Origin: a bacterium
GTDB taxonomy: Bacteria; Cyanobacteriota; Vampirovibrionia; Gastranaerophilales; Gastranaerophilaceae
DNA length: 64,000 nucleotides
Direction: 5' to 3'
NCBI GenBank assembly: GCA_017652265.1
Contig: JAGCBH010000035.1
Coordinates: 26,818-90,817, forward strand
This document shows, one piece after another, positions 44,214 to 51,673 of the stretch (position 1 is its first letter; each line of letters opens with the position of its first letter). Under the pieces are notes generated by a model that was not told the DNA's origin, did not search any database, and saw only the letters and a program-made list of their open reading frames with translations. The translations under genes and the position numbers were made by a program.

Positions 44214-45065
44214 ATGGCGTGGAATAAAAAGATAACAGAAGATAACGTAAAGACTATAGAATGGCGTACGTATAAAGAAAAAACCGACGAAGAACTTGAA
44301 AAAGAAGTTGATGACGCATATTCAAGAGAACGCAGAATTACAAATATCCGCAACATGCTCATTTTGTTTGTTTGTTTATTCCTGCTGAAAGATGTTTTTG
44401 CGTATTTCATAAACTTTGCAACTCCTCGTCATGCTTCGGAAGTGGTTTCTGTAACTGAACCGGTAACGGATGGCTTTGATATTGAAGAACTGCCGTTTGA
44501 AGAACGAGGTATATATGCATACAAAACCCTTGAGGAAAATGAATCAATTGATCTCTGCAAAATGGCAAAGACTTCTATTGCGGGTAAAGAAGTTTCCAAA
44601 GGCCATTTGTTTTTAAGCAACTATCTTCCGTGGAACAAAAAGAATAAAATAATGGAAAGGGTTGCTCTCTTTGACCTTGGTCTGGTTTGGGGTGATCTTT
44701 CAAAACCTGAAATTCTCAAAGATTATTGTTTTATAAACATAAAAGATGCTAAAAACAGAAAGATATATCCAAGGCTTCAGCCGGGAATTCAAAATCCTCC
44801 TATTGCCTGGACACAAATGGGTGATCAGTTTGCGCATATTCAGGTTATTCCGGCCAACCCTAACATAATGTATGCACTGATATACAGTAAAAAAAATGAA
44901 CATATAAAAATGGACGGCTACATCGTTGATGTTTATGTAGACGGAGAATGTATAGCCGTTAATAACATAAATCAGTTTTATGTCGGGCGTGATATAAGAA
45001 ACGGCGGCAATATGAAAATAATGCTTGTTGAAAAAGTTCAGGTCGGAAATAAAGTTTACGAATAA
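44214..45065 (+). CDS. Hypothetical single-pass membrane protein
   Basis: The family is not recognised (283 residues). A charged cytoplasmic N-terminus of about 40 residues precedes one membrane helix (MLILFVCLFLLKDVFAYFI). A large outer domain follows that is rich in aromatic residues and beta structure. There are no obvious catalytic motifs. It is a single gene between a terminator and the structured region upstream of yggS. Confidence 0.72.
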   Translation: MAWNKKITEDNVKTIEWRTYKEKTDEELEKEVDDAYSRERRITNIRNMLILFVCLFLLKDVFAYFINFATPRHASEVVSVTEPVTDGFDIEELPFEERGIYAYKTLEENESIDLCKMAKTSIAGKEVSKGHLFLSNYLPWNKKNKIMERVALFDLGLVWGDLSKPEILKDYCFINIKDAKNRKIYPRLQPGIQNPPIAWTQMGDQFAHIQVIPANPNIMYALIYSKKNEHIKMDGYIVDVYVDGECIAVNNINQFYVGRDIRNGGNMKIMLVEKVQVGNKVYE

Positions 45066-45119
45066 AATCATACTGTTATAGGATAATTTTTTTTATTTGG
45101 GGTGTTAAGATAATCATAT

Positions 45120-45260
45120 AAGATGATTTCGGGCATGCCCCGAATTTCATCTTGTGTGGGATACAGGGCTTGATTTTATTAAGTTTTGTAAACGAGGTGG
45201 AAACCATGATGCTACATGCATTTAAGCATGTTTGAAATACCCCGTTAAGTCCCGAAAACT
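45120..45260 (+). ncRNA. Candidate structured RNA or leader upstream of yggS
   Basis: This non-coding stretch holds a stable hairpin at 45120-45153 (7-bp and 6-bp stems AAGATGA / TCATCTT and TTCGGG / CCCGAA). Next is a possible closed domain 45158-45253 (GGGA / TCCC and AACG / CGTT) enclosing the perfect hairpin ACATGC / GCATGT at 45214-45231. It ends just before the yggS promoter, so it may be a separate RNA. It does not match the conserved cores of tmRNA, RNase P, SRP RNA or riboswitches that I know. No clear own promoter or T-run terminator is seen. Confidence 0.4.
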
Positions 45261-45266
45261 AAAAAG

Positions 45267-45295
45267 TTGTACTCAATGATTTGTTGGGATACAAT
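45267..45295 (+). promoter_or_regulatory. Promoter of yggS-sepF
   Basis: TTGTAC (45267-45272), 17 bp, TACAAT (45290-45295). Exactly 6 nt downstream stands ATG TAG (45302-45307), a start-stop pair. The -35/-10 region can itself fold as a 10-bp hairpin. Confidence 0.7.
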
Positions 45296-45341
45296 TATAA
45301 CATGTAGCACGTAGTGTGCCTTGCAGGAGTAAGAGATATCA

Positions 45342-46004
45342 GTGGACAGTTTAATAAAAGAGAATCTTTTACAAATACAAGAAGATATCGCACCTTGTAA
45401 ATCTAATATAATCGCTGTGACAAAGTATTTTGAAGTTCAAAAAATGCTTGACGCATATGATACCGGCTTGCGGGATTTTGCAGAGGCCAGAGTTAACGAT
45501 GCAATTGTCAAAATTAATTCGTTACCCGATTACGTTCGTGAAAATTCCAAATTCCATTTTATAGGTCATCTTCAGACAAATAAGGTAGGCAAAGTGGTTA
45601 AGTTTTTCGATTTTATACATTCGGTTGACAGCCTTAATCTGGCGGAGAAAATTTCAAAGACGGCGCTTGAGCAGAATAAAGTTCAAAAGGTATTTATTGA
45701 AGTAAATTTTGCTCAGGATGATAACAAGTTCGGATATAGCGAAGATTTGTTGTATAAAGAATTTCCGTTTATAAAAGAACTTGAAGGGCTTGAAATACTT
45801 GGGCTTATGAGTATGGCGCCTTTGGGTGCCGAAGAGAATTTTTTGTATTCTCTTTATTCTAAAGTTGTTTCTGTTCAAAAGGATTTAAGTGAAAAATATT
45901 CACTGCCTATGAAAGAAACATCAATGGGAATGAGTCAGGATTATATTATTGCGGCAAAGTGCGGTTCAACGCAGCTTAGAATTGGAAGAAAGTTATTTAC
46001 ATAA
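45342..46004 (+). CDS. yggS: PLP homeostasis protein YggS/PROSC
   Basis: The fold-type III PLP-binding barrel has 220 residues. The PLP Lys is Lys28 in NIIAVTKYF. FHFIGHLQTNKVGKVVKFFDFIHSVDS and the phosphate-binding MGMSQDYIIAAKCGSTQLRIG segment are conserved. It buffers PLP levels. The start is GTG 45342, with GCAGGAG somewhat far upstream. Pairing with sepF is the order found in cyanobacteria and Gram-positives. Confidence 0.94.
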   Translation: MDSLIKENLLQIQEDIAPCKSNIIAVTKYFEVQKMLDAYDTGLRDFAEARVNDAIVKINSLPDYVRENSKFHFIGHLQTNKVGKVVKFFDFIHSVDSLNLAEKISKTALEQNKVQKVFIEVNFAQDDNKFGYSEDLLYKEFPFIKELEGLEILGLMSMAPLGAEENFLYSLYSKVVSVQKDLSEKYSLPMKETSMGMSQDYIIAAKCGSTQLRIGRKLFT

Positions 46005-46026
46005 ATATAATTACGGAGGAAAAAAG

Positions 46027-46527
46027 GTGGTAGCAGTTACTGAAAAAATTAAGTCAATGATTGACGTATTGGTAAAAGGATTTGATTCAAGAGAGAACGT
46101 TTTTGAAGAAATGGAAAGTGATGCTCAGGATTACGAAGAGTATCCGGTACAAGACAATTTGGCACTTCAGCCTAATTTTTCTTACAAAGAAAAAAATAGC
46201 CAGGAACTTAAAGTTGTTCCTCATTCCGGCTATAAATCACACGAAGTTATGATTTTGGAACCACGCTCATTTAAAGATGCAGCTACAGTTGTACAACATT
46301 TAATGGAAAGAAAGACTGTTGTTTTGAATTTACACCTTTTGGATAAAGAACAGTCGCAAAGAACAATCGATTTTGTATGCGGAGCATCCCATGCATTAAA
46401 CGGCAATCCGCAAAAAGTAGGAGATTTGGTATTCGTATTTACCCCTAGCAACGTATCTTTGGTGTACGATGCTCAGCAAATTGATGCTAAATTTAACGAT
46501 GCTCTTTGGAGAGCACCTTTACAATAG
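46027..46527 (+). CDS. sepF: Cell division protein SepF
   Basis: SepF binds FtsZ and the membrane and helps anchor the Z ring. Residues 1-20 form the amphipathic membrane helix. The DUF552 core includes EVMILEPRSFKDAATVVQHL and TIDFVCGASHALNGN plus VFVFTPSNVSL. The start is GTG 46027, with GGAGGA at ideal distance; the longer reading from 45949 lies inside yggS. With minCDE it gives a cyanobacterial/Gram-positive type of division control. A terminator follows at 46553. Confidence 0.93.
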   Translation: MVAVTEKIKSMIDVLVKGFDSRENVFEEMESDAQDYEEYPVQDNLALQPNFSYKEKNSQELKVVPHSGYKSHEVMILEPRSFKDAATVVQHLMERKTVVLNLHLLDKEQSQRTIDFVCGASHALNGNPQKVGDLVFVFTPSNVSLVYDAQQIDAKFNDALWRAPLQ

Positions 46528-46552
46528 AATTGTTTAAATAAGAGAGAGTCAG

Positions 46553-46580
46553 ACGGCGGTTTTTACCGCCGTTTTCTTTT
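46553..46580 (+). terminator. Terminator of yggS-sepF
   Basis: An 8-bp perfect stem ACGGCGGT / ACCGCCGT with loop TTTT is followed by TTCTTTT. Confidence 0.88.
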
Positions 46581-46678
46581 GTAAACAATTGTAAAGCTAA
46601 ACATGCCTAAAGTGGCAATTTTTCGGACGATATATACTTAATATATATAAGAGAGAATAAAGTCACAAGGAGAATTGT

Positions 46679-46966
46679 ATGTCTTTCCATACAGTTAACG
46701 GCCAACACGTAAGGCCCGGATTTAATAACTATCGATATGGTTGCGGCCATTCTCGTATGTATGGCTATGGCAATAATATGTCCATGAACGGTAGTATTTT
46801 GCCTCGTGGCTATTGTGATCCTAGCCGTGACAGAGGTACTTTCATACAACAGCCTAATACCGAAACTGAAACATCCACGTGGGAACAAATTTGGGATGGT
46901 ATATGTATTGCGATGGGCAATTGTAGAAGTCTTTTTGGTTCATGCATATCCAAGTTTTTTTCATAA
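46679..46966 (+). CDS. Small Gly/Asn/Tyr/Cys-rich hypothetical protein
   Basis: The family is unknown (95 residues). The N-terminal half is rich in Gly, Asn, Tyr, Arg and Met (RYGCGHSRMYGYGNNMSMNG), a low-complexity composition. The C-terminal third is a Trp/Cys helix region (WEQIWDGICIAMGNCRSLFG). Five Cys in 95 residues could bind metal or form disulfides. AAGGAG precedes the ATG at good distance and a terminator follows at 46999. TATACT at about 46632 may be the -10. Confidence 0.65.
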   Translation: MSFHTVNGQHVRPGFNNYRYGCGHSRMYGYGNNMSMNGSILPRGYCDPSRDRGTFIQQPNTETETSTWEQIWDGICIAMGNCRSLFGSCISKFFS

Positions 46967-46998
46967 TAGAAATTAGATGTCGGAAATCAATAGGTAAT

Positions 46999-47032
46999 AA
47001 AAAACAGGTACTTTTGAAGGTACCTGTTTTTT
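46999..47032. terminator. Bidirectional terminator between convergent small genes
   Basis: The stem AAAAAACAGGTAC / GTACCTGTTTTTT with an 8-nt loop has A- and T-runs on both sides. It serves the 46679 gene and the convergent ferredoxin. Confidence 0.9.
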
Positions 47033-47047
47033 ATTCAATATATTAAG

Positions 47048-47224
47048 TTATGCAACTTCAATAGCGCCAACCGGGCATGCTTCAGCTGCTTCTTTTACGC
47101 AATCCATATTTGAAGCTACTTCGCTTTCTTTAACAGAAGCAACACCGTCAACTGAAAATACGGCTTCACAAATTGATTCGCAGGCGCCGCAACCTATGCA
47201 ATTTTCATTAATTTTTACTGACAT
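47048..47224 (-). CDS. Single-cluster ferredoxin
   Basis: The 58-residue ferredoxin has the first motif CIGCGACESIC and a second half with only CVKEAAEACPVG. It is therefore of the Thermotoga/Desulfovibrio kind: one 4Fe-4S cluster from CxxCxxC plus the Cys-Pro, with the remaining two Cys likely in a disulfide. It is a low-potential electron carrier. The start is ATG 47224 with GGAGAG upstream; the reading from 47245 is rejected. Confidence 0.9.
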   Translation of the reverse strand: MSVKINENCIGCGACESICEAVFSVDGVASVKESEVASNMDCVKEAAEACPVGAIEVA

Positions 47225-47288
47225 AATTCTCTCCTTTGTTTTCATTTATGAAATTTACATTTCACACGATTATTCTATCACAAATTTT

Positions 47289-48464
47289 TTAAAATATCCA
47301 CTCTTTTACAAATTTAGCCACATGGTCAAAGCCTGTTAGAAGTCCGAGATTTTCAGGTTTTATTCCATTTCTGTAGACCAAAACAGGAACATATTCTCTT
47401 GTGTGGTCGGTTCCATCTACGCAAGGATCGCAGCCGTGATCTGCTGTTATTATAAGCAAATCTTCATCTGTCATATATTGGATAATCGGAGCAATATAGG
47501 TATCAATTTCTTCAATTGCCTTGCCGTAGCCCTTTGCATCATTTCTGTGACCGTAAAGCATGTCCGTATCAACAAGGTTTGTGAAGATTATACTTGCAAA
47601 AGGATTTCCGCTTGCATAATCAGGATATTTAATCTCATTAAGAGGTAACTCATTTTTAACAGCCTTAAGAGTTAATTCAAGTCCTTCTTTATTTGAGCCG
47701 GTATGAACAGCGTGCGTTATTCCCGCTTTTGCAAAAATGTCCTCAATTTTTCCGATAGCAACTACTTGCCCGCCTTTTTCTTTAACTTCATCAAGTATTG
47801 TGTTTTGAGGAAGCATTGAATAATCTCTGCGGTCTTTTGAAATTCTGGTAGGTTTACCATCAATAATTTTGTAAGGTCTTGCAATAACTCTTGAAACATT
47901 CCAGTTTCCGTCATTTAAAATTTTTCTTGCAATTCCGCACCATTTGTATAGTGTTTCAAGCGGTATAAAATCGGTATCAACAGCAATCTGAAAAACGCTG
48001 TCTGCACTTGTATAAACGATAGGAAATCCTGTTTTATGATGTTCATCGTTTAATTCTTCAATAATTGCCGTTCCGCTTGCGGGACGGTTTGCAAGAATTC
48101 CTTTGCAGCCTGTTTTTTCAATAAATTCATCAACAAGTTTTTGCGGAAAACCATGAGGAAATGTTGCAAAAGGCGATTTTAAAGTGTAGCCGGCGATTTC
48201 CCAGTGACCTGTTGTGGTGTCTTTGCCTTTGGCATTTTCTTTCATTGTGCCATATTTGCCGGTAGGGTTTTGTGTCGGTTTTATACCTTTAAAATCCTGA
48301 ATGTTGCCTAAACCCAGTTTTTCCAAATTCGGAACGTTAAGTCCATTGTTAAATTCGCAAACGTGTTTTAAAGTATTACATTCGGGAACATCTCCGAAGT
48401 CTCTGCAGTCAGGCATTGCGCCTATTCCCATAGAATCAATTACTACAATTATTGCTCTTTTCAT
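47289..48464 (-). CDS. deoB: Phosphopentomutase DeoB
   Basis: This alkaline-phosphatase-fold mutase interconverts ribose-1- and ribose-5-phosphate in nucleoside salvage. Marks: N-terminal IVVIDSMGIGAMPD with metal Asp, the GKDTTTGHWE loop with the phosphorylated Thr, and LIITADHGCDPCVDGTDHTREYVPV near the end. Length 391 is standard. Its ATG overlaps the aroQ stop (TAATG). Confidence 0.96.
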   Translation of the reverse strand: MKRAIIVVIDSMGIGAMPDCRDFGDVPECNTLKHVCEFNNGLNVPNLEKLGLGNIQDFKGIKPTQNPTGKYGTMKENAKGKDTTTGHWEIAGYTLKSPFATFPHGFPQKLVDEFIEKTGCKGILANRPASGTAIIEELNDEHHKTGFPIVYTSADSVFQIAVDTDFIPLETLYKWCGIARKILNDGNWNVSRVIARPYKIIDGKPTRISKDRRDYSMLPQNTILDEVKEKGGQVVAIGKIEDIFAKAGITHAVHTGSNKEGLELTLKAVKNELPLNEIKYPDYASGNPFASIIFTNLVDTDMLYGHRNDAKGYGKAIEEIDTYIAPIIQYMTDEDLLIITADHGCDPCVDGTDHTREYVPVLVYRNGIKPENLGLLTGFDHVAKFVKEWIF

Positions 48465-48898
48465 TATGCACCTTTCCTGCTATATAATGCGTCAAGTGCG
48501 TATTTATAGCCGTTAAAACCAAATCCTGTAATTTGCCCTATACAAACAGGGGCTATTAATGATTCATGTCTGAAATCTTCTCTTTTATAAATGTTTGATA
48601 TATGCACTTCAACGCATGGAACACTAATTGCAGAAATGGCATCTCTTATTGCAACACTGGTGTGTGTATATGCGCCCGCATTTAAAACTATTCCGTCAAA
48701 AACTCCTTGAGCGGACTGAATTTTTTCAACTATTTCACCTTCAATATTGCTTTGCCAAAATTCAACTTCAAAATTACTATCCGCAGAATATTTGCGCAAC
48801 ATATCTTCCAAATCTTTCAGCGTTCCGGAACCATATACATCAGGTTCTCTGGAGCCCAAGAGATTTAAATTAACCCCGTTAATAACAAGAAATTTCAT
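48464..48898 (-). CDS. aroQ: 3-dehydroquinate dehydratase type II
   Basis: AroQ of 144 residues: INGVNLNLLGSREPDVYG at the N-terminus (with the catalytic Tyr), QSNIEGEIVEKIQ, the NAGAYTHTSVAIRDA active-site block and VEVHISNIYKREDFRH. It makes dehydroshikimate in the shikimate pathway. It is coupled to deoB by overlap although the two pathways are unrelated. GTGAGG lies about 11 bases before the ATG. Confidence 0.95.
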   Translation of the reverse strand: MKFLVINGVNLNLLGSREPDVYGSGTLKDLEDMLRKYSADSNFEVEFWQSNIEGEIVEKIQSAQGVFDGIVLNAGAYTHTSVAIRDAISAISVPCVEVHISNIYKREDFRHESLIAPVCIGQITGFGFNGYKYALDALYSRKGA

Positions 48899-48950
48899 AA
48901 TTTTCGTGCCTCACAAAATTTTAACGACTAAATTTTAGCACGAAACACCA

Positions 48951-49295
48951 TTATTTTGCAAATTCGTCAGAAAAGGCTTTAGCAACGTTCAAAGCCTTCA
49001 AAGGTGCCTCTTCATCGCCTTCTGCTTCATATAATTGTTGGGCGATGTCGCCGACTTCCATTGCGGCTTTACAAACGGCGGGATTTTCACAGAATTTTTC
49101 AACATCATCGCTGATGTTACCTTCAAAACGAACTTGAGACTGACCAAGTGCTGCCTGAGGCATTTTTGAAAGTGAATACTCATCCATTTGTTTTTTTGCT
49201 TCGGCAGTTTCTTCCGGTGCAGCTGGTGTTCCTGTTGTTTCGGTTACCGCTTTTAATTGCGGAATGTGGTTAACATTAGGATTAATTTCTGTCAT
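48951..49295 (-). CDS. Hypothetical small acidic protein
   Basis: The family is unknown (114 residues). The N-terminal half is disordered (Thr, Pro, Ala, Glu), then VRFEGN at residues 55-60, then a helical domain with two Cys (ENPAVCKAAMEVGDIAQQL). The aromatic-x-Gly motif resembles that of the QPINR proteins and the HELGH protein. GAGGAT precedes the ATG. There is no signal peptide. Confidence 0.65.
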   Translation of the reverse strand: MTEINPNVNHIPQLKAVTETTGTPAAPEETAEAKKQMDEYSLSKMPQAALGQSQVRFEGNISDDVEKFCENPAVCKAAMEVGDIAQQLYEAEGDEEAPLKALNVAKAFSDEFAK

Positions 49296-49477
49296 TGTTT
49301 CATCCTCACTATTTCAAAGAGAAAATTATTTCATAATTCGTCTCTTTATGTTTATAAAACCCAAACTAAAATTTTTTTGCTAGTTTGTTAAGAAAAAATT
49401 ACAAAAATTTTTATCTCTTACTTATTTATAACAGTTCGTGTTATTATTTTGAATATAATATGATAAAAAGGAGCGTA

Positions 49478-49495
49478 ATGCAAGATTATGAATAA
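49478..49495 (+). CDS. Candidate five-codon uORF overlapping the next start
   Basis: ATG 49478 follows GGAG by four bases and encodes MQDYE before TAA 49493. The kinase-like start ATG 49488 lies inside it in another frame. The ribosome site fits this ATG better than the downstream one (14 bases away), so translational coupling is possible. Confidence 0.3.
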   Translation: MQDYE

Positions 49496-50603
49496 ATTTA
49501 ACATTATTGCTAAACTGAATCCTAATATGATTTTAAAAAATATTCCCGTTGCAGTTATGGTTACTGATTCTGACGGTAATATATTATGGGTCAACGGTTA
49601 TGCTGCAAGTTTATTTGAGACATCCAAAAGGACTTTGTGTGAGCACGTTTTAAACGATGTGATAGTTGACGGTATTGAATCCGTAAGGTCATCTATAGCA
49701 AAAGAAGTACCTGTTTCAACGGCGGCGATGTCTCTGGCAAAACAGGAATTTTTTGTTGAAATTACGGCGGTTGCGGACGGCGATAAATATTACGTTATGA
49801 TAAACGATGCTACTGCAATGACGGATTTTCTTTCAAATGCCGAAAAATCAAGCAAATTAAGCAAAGATAAAAATCATATGATTTACAGATTATCAACCGA
49901 ATTTAAGTCGCCGATTCAGGCAATTCAGGGATTTTCTAAAGCATTGCTTGACGGTATGGGCGGCGAATTAAATGACAAACAGGCAAAATATGCTTCTATA
50001 ATTTCTAAAAATGCCGCTGAATACATGTATTTTCTTGACAAATTTATTCAGTTTGCGGAGACTGAATCTCCCAGCATGGAATCTAATTATCAGATTTTTG
50101 ATGTTATTAATACCGTTCAAAACATCATAAGAGATAATGATGATATGTTCAGAGCAAAAAATATCAAGTTGAATTTCGATGCCGATGAAATTACAAAACG
50201 TGCAATATATTCGGATGAAAGGTTATTTAAAATAATTGTTCAGAATATTTTGGAAGCTGAAGCGAAACTTACGGATTCAGGAATTATTGACATAAAACTT
50301 GCGTATCCGGATTTGGTTGAAGTCAGAAAGAGCGGTCTCAGTATAAGAGACGGCCAGAGTGAAAATTCTTTTATAAAAATATCGGTTGTGGATACGGGAA
50401 TTGGTTATTCGGAGTCTGACCTTGAAGATTTATTTGAGCCATATGTTCATATAAACCGTGCGAACAGAAAAAATCTTGTAAGAACTTTCTCTCTTGGTTC
50501 GGTTCAAAATGCCGTTAATATTCTGAAAGGTTCTTTATCAATAAATACTGAAGTTATGAAAGGTTGCGTATTTAACGTTATCCTGCCGGTAGAAAAGGAA
50601 TAA
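49488..50603 (+). CDS. PAS-histidine-kinase-like protein lacking catalytic residues (pseudokinase)
   Basis: The order is PAS (residues 18-115, VAVMVTDSDGNILWVN), a HisKA-like helix pair and a HATPase_c-like domain. The H-box reads STEFKSPIQAIQGF where SHELRTPLNAIIGF is expected, so the phosphoacceptor His is Thr. The N-box reads NILEAEAKLT, lacking the Mg-binding Asn. G1 (DTGIGY) remains but the GxGLG of G2 is replaced by TFSLGS. It is likely a non-catalytic regulator or scaffold. It is followed 10 bases later by a sugar-ABC ATPase gene. A short overlapping ORF precedes its start. Confidence 0.8.
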   Translation: MNKFNIIAKLNPNMILKNIPVAVMVTDSDGNILWVNGYAASLFETSKRTLCEHVLNDVIVDGIESVRSSIAKEVPVSTAAMSLAKQEFFVEITAVADGDKYYVMINDATAMTDFLSNAEKSSKLSKDKNHMIYRLSTEFKSPIQAIQGFSKALLDGMGGELNDKQAKYASIISKNAAEYMYFLDKFIQFAETESPSMESNYQIFDVINTVQNIIRDNDDMFRAKNIKLNFDADEITKRAIYSDERLFKIIVQNILEAEAKLTDSGIIDIKLAYPDLVEVRKSGLSIRDGQSENSFIKISVVDTGIGYSESDLEDLFEPYVHINRANRKNLVRTFSLGSVQNAVNILKGSLSINTEVMKGCVFNVILPVEKE

Positions 50604-50613
50604 ATCATACATT

Positions 50614-51600
50614 ATGGGAAATGTAGTTTTAGATAGTGTCGTAAAAATTTACGATAAAAAACGTGTAATAGATGAGGTGAGCTTTGAGGTTAAAGACAAG
50701 GAATTTGTTGTTCTTGTCGGAGCTTCGGGATGCGGTAAATCTACCATTTTGAGAATGATCGCTGGACTGGAAAATATAACTTCAGGCGAAATATCTATTG
50801 ACGGTAAAGTTGTAAACGATGTTTCTCCAAAAGACAGAGATATTGCATTTGTATTCCAGAGTTATGCTCTTTATCCGCATATGAACGTTAAAGAAAATAT
50901 TTCTTTCGGGCTAAAAATGCGCGGTGAGAAAAAGGATGTTATTGAACAAAAAGTTAAAGAGGCTTGTGAAATCCTTGATTTGACCGAATATATTGATCGT
51001 TATCCTCGTGAGTTGTCGGGCGGTCAAAGACAAAGAGTTGCTTTGGGCAGAGCGATAGTAAGAAATCCGAAAGTATTTTTAATGGACGAACCGCTTTCAA
51101 ATCTTGATGCGAAGCTAAGAGTTCAGATGCGTTCGGAAATTAAGAAACTACATAAAAAATTTAATGCTACGTTTATTTATGTTACGCATGACCAAACAGA
51201 AGCTCTGACTATGGGTGACAGAATTTGTGTCCTTGACGGCGGAAAAATTCAACAGTTTGATACTCCGGAAAATGTTTACAACACTCCTGCCAATACTTTC
51301 GTTGCGGGATTTATAGGCTCATTACCGATGAACTTTTTTGACGGGGTTTTGATGGGTAAAGAAAATGTGATTTTGGGAGTGCGTCCTGATAAAATGACTT
51401 GCGGTAAAGATATTAAGTTTTCGGCTAAAGTTGATACAGTAGAATTACTTGGAAGTGAAAAAATAGTTTATTTTTCATACGAAGGGAAAAAATGTTGTGC
51501 AAAAGTAAGCCCTGATTATGAATGCGGTGAAAATATCAATATTGGTATATCTTTAGACAATATACATTATTTTGATAAAACTACCGGAGACAGAATGTAA
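50614..51600 (+). CDS. Sugar ABC transporter ATPase, UgpC/MsmK/MalK type
   Basis: Walker A GASGCGKST (about residues 37-45), signature LSGGQRQRVALGRAI, Walker B VFLMDEPLSNLDAKLR and the H-loop VTHDQTEALTMGDR are all intact. A C-terminal TOBE/regulatory region follows and, at 328 residues in all, is shorter than in MalK (about 370). Such ATPases often serve several sugar importers. The orphan MalG-type permease at 9307 is a candidate partner. It forms a two-gene unit with the PAS pseudokinase. Confidence 0.92.
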   Translation: MGNVVLDSVVKIYDKKRVIDEVSFEVKDKEFVVLVGASGCGKSTILRMIAGLENITSGEISIDGKVVNDVSPKDRDIAFVFQSYALYPHMNVKENISFGLKMRGEKKDVIEQKVKEACEILDLTEYIDRYPRELSGGQRQRVALGRAIVRNPKVFLMDEPLSNLDAKLRVQMRSEIKKLHKKFNATFIYVTHDQTEALTMGDRICVLDGGKIQQFDTPENVYNTPANTFVAGFIGSLPMNFFDGVLMGKENVILGVRPDKMTCGKDIKFSAKVDTVELLGSEKIVYFSYEGKKCCAKVSPDYECGENINIGISLDNIHYFDKTTGDRM

Positions 51601-51673
51601 AATATTTTTAATATACGGACTTTTTTAAGCAATTTTTTTAACATTTTGTACTTAATTTATTGGGTTAAGTGTG

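Noticed and set aside
45100..45260. tmRNA, RNase P RNA, SRP RNA or a known riboswitch upstream of yggS
   Set aside because: None of the conserved cores (for example GGAAAGUCC of RNase P, the GGAA-tetraloop domain of SRP RNA, the tmRNA acceptor ends, or T-box and cobalamin boxes) is present.
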